A DNA stretch of 64,000 nucleotides from Cryoendolithus antarcticus (GCA_002077065.1 NAJO01000007.1:434001-498000); one strand, 5' to 3'; positions 20,805 through 30,765 are shown, counted from the first letter of the stretch. Translations and numbers: made by a program. Notes: generated by a model not told the origin, from the sequence alone.

Positions 20805-23800
20805 TCAACTCAAATCAAACCCAGCTCCACTATTCACAGCACCCAAAAGCTTCTCTCTCAGCACCTTTTCACTCCTGTACATAGGTAGCTTCAATAGGTT
20901 GACACAAGTACTTGCACTCGGATACCTGCTCTCGTCACTCCCACTATCCCTAATGCTAAATCTCGGATTCAGACTGCTGAATCCGAGTAGCGGACCTCTC
21001 GGTGTGCTTGTAACAAATTTCAGTACCTTGCTCTTCTCCGCATCTGTCAGGGAGGTCATGACTTTCCAGAAGAGCCTGACGGTGGGGTGCTCCCGGCCAT
21101 CGTCACCAATCACGTACGTACCACCGTAGAGCGTGTTAGCACGGAGATCAGGCACGTTGATGCCTGCCGAAGCGCCGCCGATGAGCGTTTGGAGCTCGGC
21201 CTGATTGAACATTGACAGCCAGCTGGGCTGCACAATAGTGGCGAGTCCTTTCAGAAAGGCATTCGTTTGGGCGGCGGATTGGCCTTGGAGGCGGTACCAG
21301 CTCATCTTGTTGAGGTAGAGTAAACAGTTCTCGTTGGTGACTGCGATATCCGTACCTCCGGGGATCAATGGCGATGACTTCGGACGTTGTGCGCCCGGCG
21401 GGCCGATCAAGTCGTCAACGGTGAACGTTAAGCCAAAGTCGCTTGCATCCGGCGCTGTCTTCAAAGCTAGTAGACCGGCGTATAGAGACTGGTCAAAGTC
21501 TCGAAGGTCGTTGATGCTCGCCCTGTAACCCGATTCGCCTGGTGCGGAGCCATGACCGCCAGTGAGAGCCCACTTCTTGAGAAAGAAGCCAGCGAACGAT
21601 ACGTCGACGAGGATGCCTTCGTAGAGGCATTTGCCGATGATGCGACCCAGAAACTCGTACTTTCGTAGCATGTCGCGTCGAAGAGAGGCAACCTCTGAAT
21701 GCCTGAGCCCGGCATTCTCGAGTGTGACCCGGTAGTCCTCGAGGGCTGTCGGGTTCGGATAGAGCAGGTGGTTCTCGTTCTCGATGAAATAGCGATCGGC
21801 ACCGGTTCTGTTGGGATCGACGAAGGCTTGCGCAACGACGGATGTCAGGAACTCCTTCGTAACGCCTCCCCCGTCAATGCCGGCTTCCTGTAGACCAAAC
21901 TCATCCATAAAGGTGATCTGAATAGGCTCCTTCAGATCCGCACCTAGCTCGTAGAAAGCATCGAAAGCGTCCTCAAACTCGCTCGAACGTTTGATCTGAG
22001 CATGATGCCGAGTTAAACGATGCATTTGTTGCCCTTGATGCTGCGGAGCCATCAACATGCTTGCGCGCCAAGCGTCAGCATCAACTTGCCCGTTTCGTCG
22101 TTTTACCTGGTCTAGGTGCACGAATTGCCGGAATATTTCCACCCGCGTATGGAATGGAATAAAGAACGGCATGTTCTGTAGTACCTCAAGCCGCGGTGCC
22201 ACATTCTCGAGATAACGTCTCCGCGAAGCCTTCCGCTGAGCTCTTTCCCGGGCTTCCTGGGCACGATGGTAGCTGTCTAGCCCTCGGAAATTGGTTGCGC
22301 CAGCACTCATTTCGTCGTCCGAATCGTCGTCAGCCTGATCCTCCTCGTCCTGTTCTGCGATCACATGCCGAGATTCTTCTTCGGCTACAACGCCGGGTAT
22401 AAATGCTATCATGTCGAGCCTTGAGGTCATTAGCCAGTGATCTCTCGGCAAGAAGTGCCTTCTGCTATCTCTCTCGTATATCGCACGCATTAATCCAGTC
22501 ACGATGCCCTTGATGTAACCCCAGGAGATGCCGGGTGTTCCGTGGAGAGACACAGGTTTGGCGTCTCTTCCACTTTTGAGAGATTCAGGTGCAACGTGGC
22601 TTCCGAAGTGCGCGCGTAGGCTGCCAACATCACGTGCAATAAGCAGTTCTCGCCCGTCCAACTCCGACGCATTGAAGGTAAGGGTAAATCCGAGGTTCTT
22701 CAGAAACGTCACTAGATACGCCACGTCTCCTATCGGAATCGCACTTTGCCTTTGGCGACCAGACGTCCTGCCCATAAACTCCTCATCATCCATGATCTTC
22801 AATAAGAACGTGTAGAGCTCGAGGAACATCAGAATCACAGTCCAGCTCTCCCTCAGATCTTGTGAGGTCTGTAGCAAGCTCAGTACCGAACGAGAATCCC
22901 TGACAATGTCGGATACCAGTTTGTTACTCTTCATGGCTTCCCAGAAATAGACTGTAGTCGTGGCTTGTCCAGTGGATCCGAGGTATAGCCACATACGTAT
23001 ATCGTCTGCTTGCCGGGGAAAGCAACGAAGCAATGTCAGAGCGTAGCTGGCGTACAACTGAGCATCTGCAGGTGTCACGTCCTGCGAAAGCAGATTGCGC
23101 ACGCGATCCTGGCTGACCAGTGCGTTGAATTCCCTCTGCAGGGTCGTACTGAGGGGCACCCGAGCCTTCACGTTTTGTAGTACTTCTCGATCAAACGTTG
23201 CGTCATCAAGCGAGACAGGGCTGCCCTCGAAGTCGATCTCATCGGCTAGCGAACCGAGCAACGGTGCTATAGCTGTAGTCGTGGCATGGTCTGTTGACCC
23301 ACACAGTCTGATGAGATTCCTGAGCAGCCAAACTCGTTCGCGCGTTGCGAGTGCAGGCTCATGGGGCATGCGTGCAACAGCTTCTGCCAGAACCCTCGGA
23401 CTAATTGCTGATCGGAGTAGCTCTAGCATAGCCGGATCGACTGGTCGTTGTAGTAAGACAGCGAGGCCGAGGTAGGCGTCTGCAAAACCGAGCGGTGCCA
23501 GTAATGCTGCCCTCAAGGCTCTCTCAGGGACCGCATGCAAAGATGTGAGTGTTCTGTAGTATCGTATCGCAGCTGTAGCGTCGAAGCTCGACGATCGAGA
23601 TGTACTGTAGGCCAGTATGTCGAGAACAGTACCGTCGGCATCTCGACGTCTTCCCGATTGCAGTGCTTCAATACAGGCTTGTCGTAAACGACCATATGCC
23701 CGTGGCCACGGATTCGGAGAAGCTGGAATTGTAGTCGCGTCTGCAGTCGCGATTTGACGTTCACCGTACCTCGTCAATCGTTCAACGTCATTCGCATCTG

Positions 23801-24146
23801 ATGCAGGTGAGAAGAACAGCATCAATCGGTTCATTTGCGAGACTGAAGCGTCGAGTGATGGGTACGCGCCGTGTTGATCTCGTTCGATGGCGTCCCACGT
23901 GTCCCTCCATGCTTTGTGTGCTTGACGACGGCCATTGTAGCCCCGCCATGTCCTTTGTATGCGACCAGAGGCTTGTTGTTCTTGTCGTCGTTGTTGACGC
24001 TCTACCCGATCCTGCTGTGCTGATGCGATAGCTGCCTGTGCGCCTGCGGTCGATCCTCCTACAGTGAATGGATTTGCGGGCGTTCTGCCCGATAGATTGA
24101 CCTGTCGTTGTCGACGCGACGACCCAGTGAAGGATGGTTGGAACAT
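20805..24146 (-). CDS. HUL5: HECT-type E3 ubiquitin ligase Hul5 (UBE3C family)
   Basis: A 1113-aa single-exon gene. Hul5 is a proteasome-associated ligase that extends ubiquitin chains on stalled or misfolded substrates. The N-terminus (MFQPSFTGSSRRQRQVNLSG) is the UBE3C/Hul5 signature, followed by an IQ-like helix at about 62-80 (IQRTWRGYNGRRQAHKAW). A long helical middle contains a Glu/Asp-rich stretch near 610. The HECT domain fills about the last 370 residues: PIQITFMDEFGLQEAGIDGGG, LGRIIGKCLYEGILVDVSFA, and the catalytic segment STCVNLLKLPMY with the thioester Cys at 1081. The ending GFDLS is the usual HECT tail. The start codon opens the conserved MFQ motif. A GATAAGATAAG element lies about 120 bp upstream. 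Confidence 0.95.
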   Translation of the reverse strand: MFQPSFTGSSRRQRQVNLSGRTPANPFTVGGSTAGAQAAIASAQQDRVERQQRRQEQQASGRIQRTWRGYNGRRQAHKAWRDTWDAIERDQHGAYPSLDASVSQMNRLMLFFSPASDANDVERLTRYGERQIATADATTIPASPNPWPRAYGRLRQACIEALQSGRRRDADGTVLDILAYSTSRSSSFDATAAIRYYRTLTSLHAVPERALRAALLAPLGFADAYLGLAVLLQRPVDPAMLELLRSAISPRVLAEAVARMPHEPALATRERVWLLRNLIRLCGSTDHATTTAIAPLLGSLADEIDFEGSPVSLDDATFDREVLQNVKARVPLSTTLQREFNALVSQDRVRNLLSQDVTPADAQLYASYALTLLRCFPRQADDIRMWLYLGSTGQATTTVYFWEAMKSNKLVSDIVRDSRSVLSLLQTSQDLRESWTVILMFLELYTFLLKIMDDEEFMGRTSGRQRQSAIPIGDVAYLVTFLKNLGFTLTFNASELDGRELLIARDVGSLRAHFGSHVAPESLKSGRDAKPVSLHGTPGISWGYIKGIVTGLMRAIYERDSRRHFLPRDHWLMTSRLDMIAFIPGVVAEEESRHVIAEQDEEDQADDDSDDEMSAGATNFRGLDSYHRAQEARERAQRKASRRRYLENVAPRLEVLQNMPFFIPFHTRVEIFRQFVHLDQVKRRNGQVDADAWRASMLMAPQHQGQQMHRLTRHHAQIKRSSEFEDAFDAFYELGADLKEPIQITFMDEFGLQEAGIDGGGVTKEFLTSVVAQAFVDPNRTGADRYFIENENHLLYPNPTALEDYRVTLENAGLRHSEVASLRRDMLRKYEFLGRIIGKCLYEGILVDVSFAGFFLKKWALTGGHGSAPGESGYRASINDLRDFDQSLYAGLLALKTAPDASDFGLTFTVDDLIGPPGAQRPKSSPLIPGGTDIAVTNENCLLYLNKMSWYRLQGQSAAQTNAFLKGLATIVQPSWLSMFNQAELQTLIGGASAGINVPDLRANTLYGGTYVIGDDGREHPTVRLFWKVMTSLTDAEKSKVLKFVTSTPRGPLLGFSSLNPRFSIRDSGSDESRYPSASTCVNLLKLPMYRSEKVLREKLLGAVNSGAGFDLS

Positions 24147-24831
24147 TGTCGTCGATGTAGCGAGATCAGAGAGTGGGACTATCGTTGCAAGGTCCGGCTT
24201 GTGAAATCAAGTGAACCAAGTGAGGCGTGGAAGTGACTAGTCATCGGGATCGGACTGGACTCGGCGATAAGATAAGCTTAAGCATCATTTTAAGGCACGT
24301 GGAGAGATGTCTCTCCGGAAATCCAAAAGCTCCTGTGCCGTCATACATGCAGCTGCGACAGTGGCTTAAAGAAGTACAGTGAACGTGAGAGGATGTTGTC
24401 ACCATTTCCTACTTGTGTAGGATGGATCAGCCACTCACTAATGTTGTAGGTCTGTATTGACTGCCGCAGCTCGAACTATAGTACCTTGGCCAATGAGCAC
24501 ATAACATGGAGAAGATGTACAAGTAGCCTCCTGTTTGCTTTGTTGACCGAGATTGTCATCGCAACCGAGAACGCTCCTCCTCGGTCTTCAAAACAATTTT
24601 GCTGTCAACTTCTGCCGTTTGCTTTAAACGAACATACGCACCTCACAGTCATCGACATCAGCTAGGCATACCATCCGAACGCGCATGACATAGAGCACGA
24701 CACTGCTATCGCGCCCATCCCATCCCCGCCTCGATCGGTGGAAACAGGTACGATTGCAGTTCTTTTCAAGCATGAATGAGTGGCATCTCCTATCGCACTA
24801 AAGTTGACCACAGCATAACAGACGCTCGGAA
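24147..24831. other. HUL5 promoter and flank of the accessory region
   Basis: 685 bp. The part next to HUL5 is its promoter. Beyond about 24.4 kb no gene or repeat is recognisable up to the broken zinc-cluster frame. Confidence 0.4.
24266..24276. promoter_or_regulatory. Tandem GATA element upstream of HUL5
   Basis: GATAAGATAAG on the + strand, about 120 bp upstream of the HUL5 ATG. Two adjacent GATA cores could bind fungal GATA factors; with no further evidence the role is speculative. Confidence 0.25.
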
Positions 24832-25500
24832 ATGGCCAAGAGGAGCTCAAATGATGTTCGAGAGGGTTCGATCTTCGACGTGATAGACTAGCAAGCTTAC
24901 GACGACGCATCGGAACCACCTAGGCCTACTGAGACAGATGAAAGTACCTGCGATGCGGAAGCAGATCTCTCGCAGCTGAGAGCCTCTCATCAATCGCCTG
25001 AAGATCTTGCTGGACGTACAGAGCCGCCTAAAATCGACTTCAACTCACCGCTGGTTCTGAAAGAGCCTATCGCCTCACCTCCAACAGCCACGACTTCAGG
25101 CGAGACAAAGCAGCGTCGCTACAAATTTTGTCGCATCCGCCAATGCATCGCATGCTACAAGCGCAGGGCCAATAACACACGCCAGACTCCGTGCGATCTT
25201 GGGCATCCATGCTCCACCTGTATGATCCGCGACACCAGGTGCGAGTACGCATACGGCGCCACGTAGGATGTGGTCGAGAACCTGATCTCCAGAGTGGATG
25301 AAGGCGTGTGGCTACCTGCCGCCGGGCCTGAGATGTTGCACGTCACATCCACCAGCTTTGACGAAAGAGCTTCGGGTCACGGTAACGCTGGTCCTGCGTA
25401 TCGCGAATGCAGTCAGCGGCATACGAAGTGTGACCGTGGGTGGCCCTGCGGCAGGTGTGTATTGTGGAAGGCGGTGTGCGAGTACGATGGCCGTGTTTGA
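24832..25500 (+). pseudogene. Broken gene with two Zn(II)2Cys6-like segments
   Basis: From the ATG at 24832 one frame runs to a TGA at 25498-25500 and is interrupted only by two TAG codons, at 24889-24891 and 25264-25266. Between them the peptide is coding-like (EPPKIDFNSPLVLKEP) and ends in a zinc-cluster-like segment: CIAC, then Cys after 12 residues, then CDLGHPCSTCMIRDTRCEY. After the second stop a further segment reads YRECSQRHTKCDRGWPCGRC...CEYDG, a near-canonical Zn(II)2Cys6 cluster whose first Cys position is Tyr. All three lesions are explained by one C-to-T change in a CpA context on one strand or the other (CAG to TAG twice; TGT to TAT), as repeat-induced point mutation would make. 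Alternatively, unrecognised introns remove the stops. Such clusters normally bind DNA in fungal transcription factors. Confidence 0.5.
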
Positions 25501-25886
25501 GTGTGGAGGGCTTGATGACAAGAAGTGTCTACCCAAGTGTCTATCGATTGCACAGCTAGTTTCAGTCTAGCTACTCCGTACACCCCAGAGCTGCAGATGC
25601 GTCCGCGACCGGTTCTGCTCAGACTATCTCTCCGCGGTACAGTGAAGGAATGATCTTCTATGCTGTGGCTGGGCTAATAGGAGCACCGTATGTTCTAAGT
25701 CTTAGGAAATGCTCTCGACGTCGATCGCGCTCACGGTGGGGATTCCACAGATACTTACACAACCAACTCGGGAAGCGAGATTACCTGCATGCTCATAAGC
25801 GGCGAAGTAGATTGCGCCAATCTCGAAACTCGCCCGCCAGATTCGGTCCGTAGATCTACTTTCTGCGCAAATTGATCATTCCTACC
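25501..25886. other. Intergenic region between the broken zinc-cluster gene and the first tandem gene
   Basis: 386 bp containing short open frames only. It probably includes the promoter of the gene starting at 25887. Confidence 0.4.
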
Positions 25887-26711
25887 ATGTCAATTCGTAG
25901 GGACGTATTGAATGAACCAGCCGCAAACCGGCTACCTGCCGCTGCGGTTGTACCGAGCTGTTCGTTCCAGCAATCCACAGAACATTACCACCAGCGACAG
26001 ATGCCGCCTGTTGGTGATGCAGGCACATCTCTCCCGCAATGGCCAAGTACCCCGGTTTACGGTCCCATGAATCGAGCGCAGCCTCCTTCACGAATTCTAC
26101 AATACAATGGCGGCAACTGGCGTCTGAGCGAACCTTACCGCTGGGACGACTCTCGATTGGCGGCTTTGAATCCACCTAAGCACAAGAAACGACTAACTTT
26201 CATGCGCACTGGATGTCTAGTCTTCGGCTACCCATCATCAGGAGGCATTCTTATAATGTACCCAACACTAGTGGATCTGCAGTACCTATCTCTCTCCCGC
26301 TTCGAACCTTGCCACAGCTCGCCTGATGTCAAAGACGAGGACGAGTTCTGTAGCCGCATGCGACGGATCGGCGCAGGTTGGTGGTCAAGCGAGAAAATGT
26401 GGGCGGAGGCCGAGTTTGGTCTTCGGGAGAAGACTCCTAAGGAGAAGGAGAAGTTGGTCTTCGGGTGGCCTGGAGATGGGTCCGGCGTATGGGTGTTGCG
26501 ATATCTAGCTCCAGACAACGTCCCGCGGAATTTTGGAATGCTTGACTTTGCGATGAGCATGTCCGAGAAGGTTCATATCATGCGCTCATTCGGTGCTGAG
26601 TACGTGGAAGAGGCGAGGATGGCAGAGTTTGGTATCTCCCCACCAGCAAGCAATGCTAGCACTCGAGGCGGAGCGAATGGACCGCAGTCGAAGGACGAAG
26701 TCTATACATGA
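25887..26711 (+). CDS. Uncharacterised protein, first copy of a tandem paralogous pair
   Basis: I do not recognise a named family. The 274-aa product (ATG at 25887; five upstream codons are open only from a TTG) has a low-complexity, Pro/Gln-rich first 90 residues and a compact C-terminal domain. Landmarks of that domain: GYPSSGGILI (114-123), SLSRF (about 136), MRRIGAGWW (158-166), VFGWPGDGSGVWVLR (191-205) and DFAMSMSEKVHIM (220-232), ending AEYVEE. The same ordered blocks occur in the next gene on the same strand, so the two arose by duplication. There is no signal peptide, membrane segment or zinc cluster. The charged, Trp-rich domain suggests a soluble intracellular protein. The degraded zinc-cluster frame just upstream may have been a neighbour or a former part of this locus. 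Confidence 0.65.
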   Translation: MSIRRDVLNEPAANRLPAAAVVPSCSFQQSTEHYHQRQMPPVGDAGTSLPQWPSTPVYGPMNRAQPPSRILQYNGGNWRLSEPYRWDDSRLAALNPPKHKKRLTFMRTGCLVFGYPSSGGILIMYPTLVDLQYLSLSRFEPCHSSPDVKDEDEFCSRMRRIGAGWWSSEKMWAEAEFGLREKTPKEKEKLVFGWPGDGSGVWVLRYLAPDNVPRNFGMLDFAMSMSEKVHIMRSFGAEYVEEARMAEFGISPPASNASTRGGANGPQSKDEVYT

Positions 26712-27223
26712 TTCACAGAGCCATACTGAGACGTCCCAGCAAGCAAAGCGAGTGGAGTATCACGTTCACGAGAACCTATCGAGCGACGTCCACAGGTAGC
26801 AGCATGTCCGCTTCTCCGAACCTTAAGACGGGGCGCAGTGATCATCTGCGCCCACTCGTAGCGGTGAGACGCCATGCGGACACACCTTGAGAAGTAGGAC
26901 GTGGGACAAACGTACATGGAAAGTAGAGTCTATCGACTGATCTCTCATGAGCGCTGCATAGCGTGTCCGCTAGTACGAGTACGTAGACAGCAGCAGAAGG
27001 GCATTCTAGACTTCCAGGGATGCGTTGTACACAGGCAAAGTGTCGGTCTGTGACAAGCTCTCTCTGCCGTTGTTGATCTGATTATTTAACGTCGCATTGA
27101 TACATGCAGCACTCGGCTGCGGTTAAGCGCAGTTCGCTCCAGATCGACCCGGCTCTCCTTATGTGGAGGGGCATAGTGGCGTAAAAGAAGCAGTATGACA
27201 CACTCTGTGACTCATGCACCACA
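26712..27223. other. Spacer between the two tandem paralogues
   Basis: 512 bp with no supported gene. Short open frames on both strands show no similarity to the paralogues. Confidence 0.4.
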
Positions 27224-27991
27224 ATGCAGAAGATCCGTACCTGCCAATTGACAAGTCGGCCTCGTCCGTTGAGTTTCATCGACGGAGAATCCGTTGCCTC
27301 CATGTACCCGCCACATCAGACCCACCATGCCACATGGCAGACTGCCAGACGTCGTGAGAGCTCCGAACCCGAGTCCGAAGACTCGAGTTCATCAGAAGAA
27401 TTTGATACCGACGTCCGGTGTACACTGGGCGACAACACTACCATCTACGCACTCCAGCCCCCGAAACGGCGCACTGTGTTCTACCGCATAGGACAATGCC
27501 GCATCCATGGACATCCTTCAACCGGCGGTATCCTGATCATAGACAAGGCGAACTTGGTCGATATGCTTTTCCTAGGCATCCCGCGTCTGGTCTCCAGTGA
27601 TCGCGCCGAAGACGCCGCAGCAGAAGACAGGTTCTACGACCTGATGAGACGTCTCGGAGCCGTATGGTGGCGAACTGAGACTGCGTGGCATAGATGGCAT
27701 AGCCGTGGCAGATACGGCGACTCTAGTGATGAAGAGGAGTCTGAGGGCGAGATCGAACGTGAGAAGAACATCAAGGTTCTCACTATTGGGTGGCCGTCTA
27801 ATGGTGTTGGAGTCTGGATCTTGCGGCACGACAACGACTGGCAGAAGCCGAAAGACTTCTGTAGGCTGGACTATGCGATGAGCATGCATGAGAGAATCCA
27901 GGTCATGAAGGAGTGTGACGCTGAATTTGTAGAGGATCCATCGCAACTCGAGGAGCTGCGATATGGGCAGAATGAGCCGAGGCGTGAATGA
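27224..27991 (+). CDS. Uncharacterised protein, second copy of the tandem paralogous pair
   Basis: A 255-aa product from the ATG at 27224; a later ATG at 27302 (MYPPHQTHH) is an alternative start. The N-terminal third is Ser/Glu-rich (SEDSSSSEEF). The C-terminal domain repeats the blocks of the upstream gene in the same order: GHPSTGGILI (96-105), LGIPRL (117-122), MRRLGAVWW (141-149), an acidic insert not present in the first copy (SSDEEESEGEIERE, about 167-180), TIGWPSNGVGVWILR (187-201) and DYAMSMHERIQVM (216-228), ending AEFVEDP. Divergence between the copies is substantial, so the duplication is not recent. Function is unknown. Retained order of every block and an open frame argue that both copies are real genes. 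Confidence 0.65.
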   Translation: MQKIRTCQLTSRPRPLSFIDGESVASMYPPHQTHHATWQTARRRESSEPESEDSSSSEEFDTDVRCTLGDNTTIYALQPPKRRTVFYRIGQCRIHGHPSTGGILIIDKANLVDMLFLGIPRLVSSDRAEDAAAEDRFYDLMRRLGAVWWRTETAWHRWHSRGRYGDSSDEEESEGEIEREKNIKVLTIGWPSNGVGVWILRHDNDWQKPKDFCRLDYAMSMHERIQVMKECDAEFVEDPSQLEELRYGQNEPRRE

Positions 27992-28353
27992 GTCCTGTGT
28001 CCTTGATCACAAAATGATAAACGCTCTGGCAATTCAGAAGAACGTGCACCAGGCTGAATGCCATCCGGAGGAGGTCGTTGTAGCGGCTGATGTAAGGTGC
28101 CATGCATCTTTCCCAACTGAGAACTCATGTGCGCGGATGGAGACTAGTCTGCTGCAGCAGCACAGCATCAGAGTGCGACAGTTCAGTCACCGGGCTTGTT
28201 AGATTGCGAATACACTCCGTTTCTTCCCAGTGACACCAAACGCCTGTATCGGCTGCCGTAGACTCGCTGACAAATGCGCAAGAGTTTTCGGATAATCGGC
28301 GAGGCGACTCTACGCTTATCTGGAGAGTCTTGCGCCTTCCAGCCCGTTATTGC
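27992..28353. other. Convergent intergenic region
   Basis: 362 bp between the stop of the second tandem gene and the stop of the ankyrin gene. Nothing recognisable. Confidence 0.4.
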
Positions 28354-29509
28354 TCACTTGTATGTTTGTTTTAGCAATGCTAAAAGTTCCTTCATCTCCT
28401 CCCTCCGCTGCACGACTTCCGGCCGAGGCAATGAGTCATCTGCCTCGAGCTCCCACATAGCCTCGTAGTCACCTTCAGGCGACCCAGCCAATCTGCTAGC
28501 CTCGCAATCATCCACTACCTTGATTACGACAGTCGGATCAACGCCCCTTGCCAGACACAGTCTGGCAGCATCCACTCTGTTAGCTTCCACAGCGTAGCTA
28601 AAGGCAGAGTCAATACTCGCGCCTGCATCAAGCAGTGGCTCAAGAGCAGACAACATCGGACCAGGGGAGTTGTAGCGCCCTATGATTGCATTGTCTAGAA
28701 CGCCACAATTGTGCCAGCCATACCCATCTTGCCATCGCTTGATCCCGTTCGCGTTCGCGCCGCGCTTCAGCAAGTGCTGAACAGCCACAAGGTTTTGGTG
28801 GTGGATTGCGGCATGGAGAGGACCACCAGAGTCAGGTGCATCGTCGAAGTAGTCCCTGAGTGAATCATTGTCGAAGTTCACGTCCATATGGTGCACGTCT
28901 ATGAGGTGATCAATCATGTTCACAGTCTTCTCGGGATCCTTGCATCTCGAGACGGAGTGTAGCGCGAAACTACGCAGAGGGTCCGCTCCGCGAGCTACTA
29001 CGTGATCGAAGAGCTCGATGTTTCCTGTAGCTCCGATGTTGTTGAGGACCTTGAGGGAGTGTTCAATCGGTCCGTATAAGCGGAAGCCGCTCTCCTCTCG
29101 ATCGTGGTCCGTACGATTAGCATCGATGCCTTGTTCTAATAGCCAACAGAGTATCTTTGGGGAGTCTGCAAAGTCCCTGCAACCTCGTGAGACATCGATT
29201 ACTTAGCGTTTGGTGGAAGATCACTTACTGTAATGCACAATGCCCGTTCGTTCTGACGTCAAGTCCAGACTCGACCAGGGCGTCCAACGCGATTGAGGGA
29301 TCAGGGTCGTTGATGTGCTCGCGGAGTCGTTCGCAGATATCGTTCTGACTCGGAGCACCGGGCACCTGTTGATCTACAGCTACAGCCTTCCGGAACGCCG
29401 GATTCTTGATAGCACATATCCTGCAACGAGTCTGACGACCTGATCGGTGTTCTGCGCAGACTTGTGGAGGTTCCGGTTGACTGTCATCCGATTGTACAGT
29501 GGAAGACAT
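28354..29509 (-). CDS. Ankyrin-repeat protein
   Basis: Two exons, 29229-29509 and 28354-29176, joined over a 52-bp intron (GTAAGT ... TTGCAG, phase 2), giving 367 aa. The start ATG at 29509 opens MSSTVQSDDS. Residues about 20-55 are rich in Cys and basic residues (CAEHRSGRQTRCRICAIKNP), a possible small metal-binding segment. After that the protein is built of degenerate ankyrin repeats: IALDALVESGLDVRTNGHCALQDFADSP spans the splice, then WLLEQGIDANRTD, LFDHVVARGADPLRSFALH, PLHAAIHHQNLVAVQHLLKRGANANG, LEPLLDAGASIDSAFSYAV and AARLCLARGVDPTVV. Ankyrin arrays mediate protein-protein contacts; partner and process are unknown. It lies at the right end of the accessory-looking stretch. Confidence 0.75.
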
Positions 29510-30765
29510 TTGGAGGATCCAGCATATCAATCAAGGTAGAAGCTCTGGATTGCGGTCGTTGGCGGAGATGGCGATATAAGTTGATAATGTCACCGCTGGT
29601 TCCAAGCCATGCAGCTGGCCTTGCCTTGATGCAAGCGTGCGGCGCGCCTATGTCGTCATACGTCGAGAGAACCCATCGAATCGCTGAGGTCCAACTGTTT
29701 TCATACATCTCCTCCACATGTGTATGGGGTATACCCGGATTCATGATGTGGCAGCTCGTGTGCAACGAGCAAAATGGCAAGTGTAGACCGGCGGTAACAG
29801 CCAAGATCTTCTTCCGTCAGGGAAGACAGCATTCTCTTGTTGACCTCGACGTGTGGTTTCCCTTACTCGATTCTGGCAGATCGTTCTCTCAGCGAAGTTG
29901 GGCCAGATCATGCTGCTGCGTATGAACTCGGTACTAGACCAGTGAGCCAACCCTTGCCACTGAGAGCACTGACACTCCCGCTGCCAAACAATGCGATCTT
30001 TGCGAAGCTACCCCGTACCGTTCAGTGCGGACGAAACCACCACCGGCTCTCCCAGCCCTCCATATGTTGGGCGGTATCTTGCCAAGCCAACATGCATCTA
30101 CAGCCTCATCAATGTCAAGATAAGAAATCCGCGTGAGGTCAAGCCAAAGGCTTCGGGATGAGGTCCGCTAAGGTGAACCTTATTCCTCCAGCAGCGAAAT
30201 AGATTCCAGCCGCAACAACACCGCCCCTGTGCAGTATACCCCGGCAGTCTTATCTCTCAGTGGAGCCAGTCAACCTGATCGTGCTAATAATCTTGACACC
30301 CGAACATGATTTCCGAAATGAGGCAGCGGCTGTCGCCTCCAGTTGCAGGTTACACGGCATGAATCTGCCCTATAATCAGTTACGGTGGAACGTTTGACCT
30401 GTCGCACACAGATAGCAGTGAGATACGGCAGTATTTGACCGTGCGCGGTGTCTGATAGGCGCAACACCGCAAGGGATTGATCTGCTACCAGGGTGCATCT
30501 TGAGTCGCGTGTCACAGAATGGCCAATGCCTGTTGGCTCGCCTTCAGCTGTCGCTCCTCGGAAAGCCAAACAGTGCATGCCCTTGCCGGCATGTTACATA
30601 GCAGTCGCAGCCCTCTGCCTTTCCCCACAGCCATGTTTCCCTCCACCTCGATTGACCATCGTGTTGCTTATGTAGCAGTGGTCAATATTGACTACGTTCA
30701 CGGGGTGAGGAGGCCTGTACACGGTTCACCCAAATAGCCACGCGTGTCACTCGGCCAATTACGCG
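29510..30765. other. 1.26-kb divergent intergenic region
   Basis: Lies between the ankyrin gene (-) and the disordered-protein gene (+) and must contain both promoters. Open frames of 153 codons (+, 29464-29925) and 106 codons (-, 29484-29804) overlap each other, lack recognisable domains, and were not accepted as genes. Confidence 0.4.

Noticed and set aside
29464..29925. 153-codon plus-strand frame overlapping a 106-codon minus-strand frame
   Set aside because: The two overlap each other and the ankyrin gene start, and neither resembles a protein family.
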